NCBI GenBank assembly: GCA_025355595.1 | Contig: JANXZI010000020.1 | Location: 1 to 5,215 of the forward strand | Source of the DNA: Spartobacteria bacterium | Lineage (GTDB): Bacteria > Verrucomicrobiota > Verrucomicrobiia > Chthoniobacterales > Chthoniobacteraceae | DNA: 5,215 nucleotides | Direction: 5' to 3' | Shown: one piece after another, positions 1-5,215 of the stretch | Layout of the letters: each line of letters starts with the position of its first letter | Position numbering within the stretch: position 1 is the stretch's first letter | Program-made: the position numbers and the translations under genes | Notes under the pieces: generated by a model | The model's database searches: none | The model's input: the letters and a program-made list of their open reading frames with translations, nothing else | What the model was told of the DNA's origin: nothing

Positions 1-669
1 GAATGGCGGCTCTTCTGGCTGAACATGGCGCTCTTCTGGGTGCCGATGTTTGCATTCATCGCCGCCTCGTATTTTGAGCCGCGCTGGATTTTTGCCATCG
101 TGACCCCGTCCATGCAGGCGGACATGGACAAGATGTACAGCGCCTCCGCGCCCATCGAGGCACTGCGCGAACATTACGGATCGGACTTCATGATGTGGGC
201 GTTCTACATCCAGAACAACGTGAGCATCGGCTTCCGCATCTTCGCGGGCGGCGTGCTGCTCACGCTCGGCGCGATCTTTTTCGTGGGTTACAATGGCCTG
301 CTCATCGGCGCGATCACCGGCTACGTCCACTACGCGGGACACACGGAAAATTTCTACCGCTTCGTCATCGGCCATTCCTCGCTGGAGCTGACCGGATTCA
401 TCATCTGCGGCACCGCGGGCATGAGGCTCGGCCTCGCGATCCTGAAACCGGGACGCCTCACGCGACGCGATGCCCTCCGCGCTGCCGGGAAACGCGCGCT
501 GCCGCTGCTCACCGGCGGATCGGTGATGATTTTCCTCGCCGCTTTCGTCGAGGGATTCTGGTCCGCGTCCCACGCGTCCGCCTTCGCAAAATACACGGTC
601 GGCATCACGCTCTGGGTGCTGCTCACGCTCTACCTTTTGCTCGCGGGAAGGAAATCGGATGCAGCTTGA
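1..669 (+). CDS. SpoIIM-family (DUF95) integral membrane protein, 5'-truncated by the window edge
   Basis: This is a multi-pass inner-membrane protein related to stage II sporulation protein M. In endospore formers SpoIIM works with SpoIID and SpoIIP in engulfment, but most homologues, including those beside MoxR/DUF58 genes, occur in non-sporulating bacteria and have no known function. The frame is open from base 1 with no stop before the ATG at 25, and translation upstream of that ATG (EWRLFWLN) is already part of the first hydrophobic segment. The gene therefore starts left of the window and the ATG at 25 is an internal Met. Family-type motifs visible are YIQNN (205-219), a Gly-rich helix followed by YNGLLIGA, GHSSLEL (370-390) and AAFVEGF (538-558). 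About five hydrophobic segments are present, the last ending just before the C-terminus (GRKSDAA). The visible part is 222 residues; my recollection is that full family members run to about 300 or more. The 3' end overlaps the next gene by 11 bases, which suggests translational coupling. Family assignment is confident; the role is unknown. Confidence 0.88.
   Translation, partial: EWRLFWLNMALFWVPMFAFIAASYFEPRWIFAIVTPSMQADMDKMYSASAPIEALREHYGSDFMMWAFYIQNNVSIGFRIFAGGVLLTLGAIFFVGYNGLLIGAITGYVHYAGHTENFYRFVIGHSSLELTGFIICGTAGMRLGLAILKPGRLTRRDALRAAGKRALPLLTGGSVMIFLAAFVEGFWSASHASAFAKYTVGITLWVLLTLYLLLAGRKSDAA
645..654 (+). promoter_or_regulatory. Shine-Dalgarno sequence for the DUF4129 gene
   Basis: A purine run GGGAAGGAAA lies inside the last codons of the SpoIIM-family gene and ends four bases before the ATG at 659. 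This supports 659 as the start of the DUF4129 protein despite the 11-base overlap. The core AAGGA is a reasonable anti-16S match. Confidence 0.6.
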
Positions 670-2113
670 GGATCTCACCGCAGAGGTCCGGCCGAGGAGC
701 CACTGGGAGGCCGTGGACCTCGGGTTTGCGCTCGTGCGCAGCCATTTTCCAAGGCTGCTCCTCGCGTGGCTCCTGTGCATCGGGCCGCTCTGGGCCGCCC
801 TGCTGGCGCTCACGCACTGGGTGCCGAACGGCCTCGTCCTTTTCGTGATCTGGTGGCTGAAGCCCCTCTATGGACGCCTCCCGCTCTTCCATCTCAGCCG
901 CGCGCTCTTCGGCGCGGCGCCGCGCCTGCGCGACACACTGCGCGCATGGCCGCGGCTGCTCGTCTCGCACCTCATCTTCGCGCTCGTCGGCGGGCGCCTG
1001 AACACGCAGCGCGGACTGCTCCTGCCGGTGCAGGTGCTCGAGGGGCTGAAGGGGCGCGCACGAAAGGAACGCAGCAAGGTCATCACGCGGCACTCGGGCA
1101 GCACCGCGTCGTCCTTGTTTTTCTGCTGCAACGCGTACGAAATGTTTCTCACGTTTGCCTTCATGTCGCTGCTCGTGATGCTGCTGCCAGAGACGGTGAC
1201 CTCGGAGTTTTTCGAGTCGCTCACCGATCTCGGCACACTGCATGGCGGCCTCGCGAAACAGATCCTGTGGCTGGCCACCGGATGCTGGCTCGCGGCGCTG
1301 ACGCTCGTGGAAATATTCTTCATCGGCGGCAGTTTCGGCCTCTACCTGAACTGCCGCACGCACCTCGAAGGCTGGGATGTCGAACTCGCATTCCGCCGGC
1401 TGGGCAGGCGGCTCGCGGGTGTCACGGCGGCCATCGTGCTGGTGTTCTGCACGGGCGCATTCGCCGCAGTGAAGCACGGCGATCCCGCCTCCGTCACGGC
1501 GGAAAAGGCCGAGGCGCAGAAGCAGATCACGGAGGTTCTCGCCCACGAGGATTTCAAAATCCACACGATGAAAATCCGCGCGCCGAAGAATGCGGACATT
1601 CCGGATATATCCGGCTTCGTCCGGTTTTTCCAAATCCTCGGCTACGTCATCTTCTGGGCGGCCGTCGCATTCGCGGTGTGGAAGCTCGTGGAATTCATCG
1701 TCAGGAACCGGCACTCGCTGAAGCTCCGCACCAGCACCGGCACCGCTGTGCTGCCGAAGGCAAAATCCGTGATGGGCCTCGACGTGACGCCCGAATCGCT
1801 GCCCGACGACATCGTCCTCGCCGCCCGCGCAAAATGGGAGGAAGGCGACTTTCACGCCGCGCTGAGCCTGCTCTACCGCGGCTCGCTGAGCTGGCTCCTC
1901 CACCACGCCGAGCTGCCCGTGCGCGACAGCGACACCGAGGGCGACTGCCTGCGCCACACGCTCAGGCTCCCGGACGAACCGCCGCGCGGATATTTTGAAA
2001 AGCTCACCGTCCAGTGGATCGCCGCCGCGTACGGCCGCCGCCCACCCGCGAATGAAATCATGCGCGCACTTTTCCACGACTGGCCCTTCGGCGCGGGAGG
2101 GAGGGCACGGTGA
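659..2113 (+). CDS. Multi-pass membrane protein with C-terminal DUF4129 domain
   Basis: This is a 484-residue integral membrane protein of unknown biochemical role. Hydrophobic segments lie at about residues 33-52, 58-72, 161-178, 203-224, 252-271 and 324-346. A family-like block in the middle, GLYLNCRTHLEGWDVELAFR (227-246), resembles the conserved region of DUF4129 proteins encoded beside DUF4350/MoxR/DUF58. Residues 272-323 form a charged segment between the last two membrane helices, probably a periplasmic loop. The cytoplasmic-type tail from about 385 holds the DUF4129 domain: an EEGDFHAALSLLYRGSLSWL helix (395-414), the VRDSDTEGDCLR segment (421-432) and a final WIAAAYGRRPP helix (453-463). 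In this family the tail looks like a short helical interaction module. The start at 659 is supported by a good ribosome binding site. The stop overlaps the GTG of the next gene, so production is probably coupled. No catalytic motif is seen. The DUF4129 call is firm; partnership with the MoxR ATPase is inferred from gene order. Confidence 0.85.
   Translation: MQLEDLTAEVRPRSHWEAVDLGFALVRSHFPRLLLAWLLCIGPLWAALLALTHWVPNGLVLFVIWWLKPLYGRLPLFHLSRALFGAAPRLRDTLRAWPRLLVSHLIFALVGGRLNTQRGLLLPVQVLEGLKGRARKERSKVITRHSGSTASSLFFCCNAYEMFLTFAFMSLLVMLLPETVTSEFFESLTDLGTLHGGLAKQILWLATGCWLAALTLVEIFFIGGSFGLYLNCRTHLEGWDVELAFRRLGRRLAGVTAAIVLVFCTGAFAAVKHGDPASVTAEKAEAQKQITEVLAHEDFKIHTMKIRAPKNADIPDISGFVRFFQILGYVIFWAAVAFAVWKLVEFIVRNRHSLKLRTSTGTAVLPKAKSVMGLDVTPESLPDDIVLAARAKWEEGDFHAALSLLYRGSLSWLLHHAELPVRDSDTEGDCLRHTLRLPDEPPRGYFEKLTVQWIAAAYGRRPPANEIMRALFHDWPFGAGGRAR
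2095..2105 (+). promoter_or_regulatory. Shine-Dalgarno region for the DUF4350 gene
   Basis: The run GGGAGGGAGGG carries a GGAGG core at 2096-2100 and a GAGGG at 2101-2105. These lie nine and four bases before the GTG at 2110. The spacing favours GTG 2110 over the in-frame ATG at 2119, which would be 18 or 13 bases away. The site also encodes the Gly-rich C-terminus of the DUF4129 protein. Confidence 0.6.
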
Positions 2114-2166
2114 AAATCATGCAGCTCATGCTCGTACCCGCCGCGCTGCTCGCGCTCGCGGGCTGC
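2110..2166 (+). other. Predicted lipoprotein signal peptide with lipobox
   Basis: Codons 1-19 of the DUF4350 protein read as a signal peptide with one early Lys, a hydrophobic core rich in Leu and Ala, and the lipobox LAGC with Cys19 at 2164-2166. The residue after Cys is Thr, so there is no Asp at +2 and the E. coli inner-membrane retention rule does not apply. The n-region is only weakly basic, which lowers confidence. Confidence 0.6.
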
Positions 2167-3228
2167 ACGGGAAAAGAGATCGAAATCGAGACCGGCTACC
2201 GCGGCAAGGCGCGGCGCGATCCGTTCCTCGCAGCGGAGCGCTTCCTCGAGGCAAACGGCTTCGAGGTCTCCACGCACACCTGGATCGGCGAGCGGCTTCC
2301 GTATCCGGGCACGCTCATCGCGACCGCGCAGTCATTCGGCAACCGCGGCACGGCGGACACCGTGCTGAACTGGGTCAGCCGCGGCGGCAATCTGCTGCTC
2401 TTCCTCGAGGGCGGCGAGACCTTCCGCACCGAATGGGACACGCGCCCGGCGGACACGAAGAAGCGCTCGCAGACCGACTTCGACGACCTTTACAAAAAGC
2501 TCGGCATCGAAAAAGTCACCGATGCGTCCGGCAGCGTGGACGTGCGGATCGCCGGTGCGACCGTGAAGCTCACGATGCCCGCATACTTTGAATGGAAGGA
2601 CGGGCGCGCGCCGGGCCGCATGGAATTCTCCGCCGCCGACGGAAACTCGATCCGTCTCGCGAGTTTCCAACGCGGCACGGGCCGCATTTCCATCTCGGCC
2701 CACGCCGAGCCGTTCCGCAACCGCCACCTCGGCGACGGCGACAATGCGTGGCTGCTGCTGCACCTGGCGGGCAGTCTCCGCGGCGGGGAAGTGTGGTTCC
2801 TCAACGGCCTCAAAGTCTCGTTCTTCGGGATGCTCTGGGAGCGCGGCTGGATGGCACTCGTCGCCGCCGCCGCGCTGCTCGCCGTGTGGCTCTGGAAAAG
2901 CCTGCCGCGCTTCGGCCCGCTGCGCGCTGCGGAGGACACGGGCACGCGCGACTTCGCCGAGCATCTCTCGCTCACCGGCGCATTCCTCTGGCGGCACCGG
3001 CAACGCGAGCAGCTCATCGGCCCGCTGCGCGAGACGGTCACGCGCTGCGCCGTGCGGCGCGGCTTGCTGCGCACCGATCCCGAGTTTCCCGAAAAGCTCG
3101 CGGCCCTCGCGCAGATGGACGCGCTGCGTGTGCGCGCCGCGCTGCTCAGCGAAAATATTGCCGACCCGCGCAGTTTTCTCCGCGCAATCCAAGATCTCCG
3201 CCAGCTCCACGAAAAGGTCGCCACCTGA
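2110..3228 (+). CDS. DUF4350 domain-containing predicted lipoprotein with one transmembrane helix
   Basis: This is a 372-residue protein of unknown function, regularly encoded next to MoxR and DUF58 genes. It begins at a GTG that shares bases with the upstream TGA (4-base overlap). The N-terminus is a short hydrophobic signal ending in the lipobox L16-A17-G18-C19, so Cys19 is a candidate for lipidation. Residues 36-100 form the DUF4350 core, with RDPFLAAERFLEANGFEV and then SRGGNLLLFLEGG, which resembles the alpha/beta fold of glutamine-amidotransferase-like domains but shows no obvious catalytic triad. A second hydrophobic helix lies at about 246-262 and is followed by the basic stretch KSLPRFGP (263-270). 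The remaining 100 residues are helical and charged and probably cytoplasmic. The implied topology is a lipid-anchored periplasmic domain, one membrane crossing, and a cytosolic tail that could reach the MoxR ATPase. If Cys19 is not processed, the N-terminus would instead be a membrane anchor. Family call confident; lipidation inferred. Confidence 0.85.
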   Translation: MKIMQLMLVPAALLALAGCTGKEIEIETGYRGKARRDPFLAAERFLEANGFEVSTHTWIGERLPYPGTLIATAQSFGNRGTADTVLNWVSRGGNLLLFLEGGETFRTEWDTRPADTKKRSQTDFDDLYKKLGIEKVTDASGSVDVRIAGATVKLTMPAYFEWKDGRAPGRMEFSAADGNSIRLASFQRGTGRISISAHAEPFRNRHLGDGDNAWLLLHLAGSLRGGEVWFLNGLKVSFFGMLWERGWMALVAAAALLAVWLWKSLPRFGPLRAAEDTGTRDFAEHLSLTGAFLWRHRQREQLIGPLRETVTRCAVRRGLLRTDPEFPEKLAALAQMDALRVRAALLSENIADPRSFLRAIQDLRQLHEKVAT

Positions 3229-3264
3229 TCGCAACGCCCATTTTCATCCGACACCGAACACACC
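3229..3264 (+). other. Short intergenic gap before moxR without a clear ribosome binding site
   Basis: This 36-base stretch is the only non-coding DNA in the window. It is rich in A and C, has no purine-rich Shine-Dalgarno match near the ATG at 3265, no hairpin followed by a T-run, and no convincing -35/-10 pair. It may simply be an unstructured leader that lets ribosomes start without a Shine-Dalgarno. Confidence 0.5.
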
Positions 3265-4245
3265 ATGGACACGACCAACGAACCCAATCCCCAGAGCCAA
3301 TTCGACCAGGCGACGAGCGTCATCGCCGCCATCCGCGCGGAGATCACGAAGGTCTTCGTCGGCCAGCAGGCGACCCTCGACCAGGTGCTCGCCGCCTTCC
3401 TCGCCGGCGGCCACGTGCTGATCGAGGGCAAGCCCGGCCTCGGCAAGACCCACCTCGTGCTCGCGCTCGCGCAGACCTTCGGCGGCGCATTCCGGCGCAT
3501 CCAGTTCACGCCCGATCTCATGCCGAGCGACGTGACGGGCCACACGCTCTACGACATGGGCGCACAGCAGTTCCGCCTGCGCCGCGGCCCGGTGTTCACG
3601 AACCTCCTGCTCGCCGACGAAATCAATCGCGCGCCCGCGAAGACGCAGGCCGCGCTGCTCGAAGTGATGCAGGAGGTGCAGGTGACGATTGATGGCGAGA
3701 GCCACACGTTGCCGCCGCCCTTCATGACGCTCGCGACGCAAAACCCCATCGAGCAGGAAGGCACGTATCCGCTGCCCGAGGCGCAGCTCGACCGCTTCCT
3801 GATGAAGGTGGTGATTGATTACCCCGAGAAGGGGCACGAGGAGCAGATCGTCGGCGAGTTGCTGAACGGAACCGGCCTGCGCATCTCTGAACTCGCGCGC
3901 ATCTGCACCGTCGAGGACATCCTCGCGCTCCAGTGGACCGTCGCCGCCACGCAGGTCATGCCCGAGGTCATCGCGTACGCCGTGCGCCTCGTGCGCGCGA
4001 CACGCGAGACGCAGGGCATCGCGCTCGGCGCAGGCACGCGCGGCGCGATCAGCCTCGTGCGCGTGGCAAAATCTTTCGCCGTCATGCAGGGCCGCGGCTA
4101 CGTGACGCCGGACGACATCAAGAGGGCCGCGCTCCCCGTGCTGAGGCACCGCGTGGCCATCGCGCCGGAACTCGCCATCAGCGGCCAGAACATCGACGAC
4201 ATCCTCACCGGCATCGTCAACACCACCGAGGCCCCGCGCCGATGA
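3265..4245 (+). CDS. MoxR-family AAA+ ATPase
   Basis: This is a cytoplasmic ATPase of the MoxR class (AAA_3 domain plus C-terminal lid), 326 residues, which is normal for the family. MoxR proteins are thought to act as ring-forming chaperones that remodel or activate partner proteins, frequently ones with vWA-like domains. Visible motifs are Walker A GKPGLGKT (55-62), Walker B LLLADE (114-119) followed by INRAPAKTQ, sensor 1 in ATQNP (157-161, Asn160), the arginine-finger region EAQLDRF (172-178), and the sensor 2 region GAGTRG (255-260, Arg259). All key ATPase residues are present, so it should be active. Sensor 2 differs slightly from the more usual GASPR form. The ATG at 3265 is taken as the start because FVGQQ and the N-terminal helix lie at the expected distance from it, although no Shine-Dalgarno is seen. 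It overlaps the DUF58 gene by four bases, as expected for a MoxR and its partner. The exact substrate is unknown. Confidence 0.95.
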   Translation: MDTTNEPNPQSQFDQATSVIAAIRAEITKVFVGQQATLDQVLAAFLAGGHVLIEGKPGLGKTHLVLALAQTFGGAFRRIQFTPDLMPSDVTGHTLYDMGAQQFRLRRGPVFTNLLLADEINRAPAKTQAALLEVMQEVQVTIDGESHTLPPPFMTLATQNPIEQEGTYPLPEAQLDRFLMKVVIDYPEKGHEEQIVGELLNGTGLRISELARICTVEDILALQWTVAATQVMPEVIAYAVRLVRATRETQGIALGAGTRGAISLVRVAKSFAVMQGRGYVTPDDIKRAALPVLRHRVAIAPELAISGQNIDDILTGIVNTTEAPRR

Positions 4246-5215
4246 CGATGATCCCCACGGGACGCACCCTGAGGCTGATCGCGATCTGGGTCGCGCTGGG
4301 AATTGCCGCGTCCGTGTGGGGCCAGTTCCGCATGCTGTGGCTCGGCGGACTCGCGATCCTCGCGCCGGCGATGCTCGCCGATGCGCTCCTCCTTTTCCGG
4401 CGGAAGCCGATCACGGTGACCCGCAATCTGCCGGGCCGTCTCGCCGTCGGCGTCGCGCGCGAGATCGAGGTCACGCTGCGAAATCCGAACGCACGCCCAC
4501 TCGTGCTGGAATTTTTCGAGGGCCTGCCCGAGACCATCGAGAGCGCGCAGCTCCCGTGGCGCGGCGAAGTGCCTGGCCACGGCTTCACCGTCCTGCGCTA
4601 CGAGGCGGTGCCGCTCACGCGCGGGCCGTTCACATTTTCCGGCAGCCACCTGCGCATCGGGTCGCCGCTCGGCTTCTGGCAGCGCTCGCAGCGCACGGCG
4701 GATCGCGCGGTGGTGAAGGTGTATCCAAACTACGAGCCGGTCATCCGCTACACGCTGCTCGCGATGAGCAACCGCGAAAGCCAGATGGGCATCGTCACAA
4801 AAAACCGCGCGGGGCAGAGCCGCGAATTTCACCAGCTCCGCGAATACATGGACGGCGACGTCCTTTCGCAGGTGGACTGGAAGGCCACGTCGCGCCGCAA
4901 CCAGCTCGTCTCCCGCGAATATCGCGAGCAGAAGGATCAGACGCTCATCTTCATGCTCGATTGTGGACGGCGCATGCGCGCGCTCGACGGGGCGCTGCCG
5001 CAATTCGATCACTGCCTGAATGCCACGCTCCTCCTCAGCTACATCGCGCTGCGGCAGGGTGACCGCGTCGGCGTGCTCGGCTTCGGCGGCACGGACCGCT
5101 GGCTGCCACCCGTGAAGGGACAGCACTCGATGAGCACGGTGCTGAACCACCTCTACGACTACCGGAGCAGCGCGGCATCGAGCGACTTCAGCGAAGCCGC
5201 CGAGCGGCTCATGGC
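4242..5215 (+). CDS. DUF58 domain-containing membrane protein, 3'-truncated by the window edge
   Basis: This gene starts at the ATG that overlaps the moxR stop (ATGA), with a weak GAGG at 4228-4231. It runs open to the end of the window, giving 324 complete codons. Two hydrophobic helices at about residues 11-27 and 31-52 anchor it in the inner membrane. Residues 56-160 form a beta-rich segment (ITVTRNLPGRLAVG, later LTRGPFTFSG and GSPLGFWQR). The DUF58 signature follows: FHQLREYMDGDVLSQVDWKA (196-215), then SRRNQLVSREY, then a vWA-like strand IFMLDCGRRM (236-245) and GDRVGVLGFGG (273-283). At the position where vWA domains carry DxSxS, this protein has DCGRR, so only the Asp is kept. DUF58 proteins are the standard genomic partners of MoxR ATPases and are thought to be their membrane-bound adaptors or targets. 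The C-terminus, probably about 100 residues, is missing. A second ATG two codons in (4248) is an alternative start. Confidence 0.92.
   Translation, partial: MTMIPTGRTLRLIAIWVALGIAASVWGQFRMLWLGGLAILAPAMLADALLLFRRKPITVTRNLPGRLAVGVAREIEVTLRNPNARPLVLEFFEGLPETIESAQLPWRGEVPGHGFTVLRYEAVPLTRGPFTFSGSHLRIGSPLGFWQRSQRTADRAVVKVYPNYEPVIRYTLLAMSNRESQMGIVTKNRAGQSREFHQLREYMDGDVLSQVDWKATSRRNQLVSREYREQKDQTLIFMLDCGRRMRALDGALPQFDHCLNATLLLSYIALRQGDRVGVLGFGGTDRWLPPVKGQHSMSTVLNHLYDYRSSAASSDFSEAAERLM

Noticed and set aside
25..27. ATG at 25 as the true start of the SpoIIM-family gene.
   Set aside because: The frame is open upstream to base 1, the upstream residues continue the first hydrophobic helix, and the family has further N-terminal sequence, so the gene is cut by the window edge.
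766..1998. Plus-strand frame of 410 codons inside the DUF4129 gene.
   Set aside because: Arg/Ala/Pro-rich shadow in another frame of a gene supported by membrane helices, a DUF4129 tail and a ribosome binding site.
623..2077. Long minus-strand reading frame (484 codons) opposite the DUF4129 gene.
   Set aside because: It lies antisense to a gene with a clear family match, and its translation is rich in Arg, Glu, Ala and Gln with no membrane or domain pattern, typical of an antisense shadow in G+C-rich DNA. The equal length to the sense gene is a coincidence.
2332..3545. Overlapping minus-strand frames of 300 and 351 codons opposite the DUF4350 and moxR genes.
   Set aside because: Low-complexity Arg/Ser/Ala-rich translations without recognisable domains, opposite genes with strong family motifs.
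4316..5062. Plus-strand frame of 248 codons within the DUF58 region.
   Set aside because: It is out of frame with the DUF58 gene, which runs open from 4242 to the window end and shows the full DUF58 signature. The 248-codon translation is Arg/Ala/Pro-rich with no domain pattern.
3244..5150. Minus-strand frames of 301 and 350 codons opposite the moxR and DUF58 genes.
   Set aside because: His/Arg/Glu/Ala-rich shadows created by codon bias in the sense genes; no domain pattern and no start context.
1..5215. A defence system or other new MoxR-based ternary system.
   Set aside because: No effector, nuclease, protease or classical vWA protein is present. The families match a recurrent housekeeping-type membrane neighbourhood, and base and codon use look uniform, with no sign of transfer.

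Overview
The window is G+C-rich (by eye roughly two thirds) and almost wholly coding on the + strand. It holds five head-to-tail genes, the first cut by the left edge and the last by the right edge. In order they are a SpoIIM-family membrane protein (DUF95), a multi-pass protein with a C-terminal DUF4129 domain, a DUF4350 protein with a lipoprotein-type signal, a MoxR-class AAA+ ATPase, and a DUF58 protein with a degenerate von Willebrand A-like (vWA-like) domain. No RNA genes, mobile elements, CRISPR arrays or terminators were seen, and no gap exceeds 36 bases.

The layout is that of one operon. The SpoIIM and DUF4129 genes overlap by 11 bases, DUF4129 and DUF4350 by 4 (GTGA), and MoxR and DUF58 by 4 (ATGA). 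The only gap is 36 bases, ahead of moxR. This gene set is a recurrent bacterial neighbourhood, often with an RDD-family membrane protein beside SpoIIM, which could lie just left of this window. The MoxR ATPase is the only soluble member. It probably acts as a chaperone-like ATPase on the cytoplasmic faces of the membrane partners, with DUF58 as its usual partner. The substrate and physiological output are not known from the sequence.

The organism cannot be fixed from this window. High G+C, lipobox use and the form of the DUF4129 and DUF58 proteins fit a Gram-negative-type bacterium. Verrucomicrobiota is my tentative guess, and a proteobacterium such as a xanthomonad relative is an alternative. 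A SpoIIM homologue here does not imply sporulation.

I do not see a clearly new system. The points most worth a second look are the predicted lipoprotein/transmembrane topology of the DUF4350 protein, the missing metal-site serines in DUF58, and the weakly signalled start of moxR.
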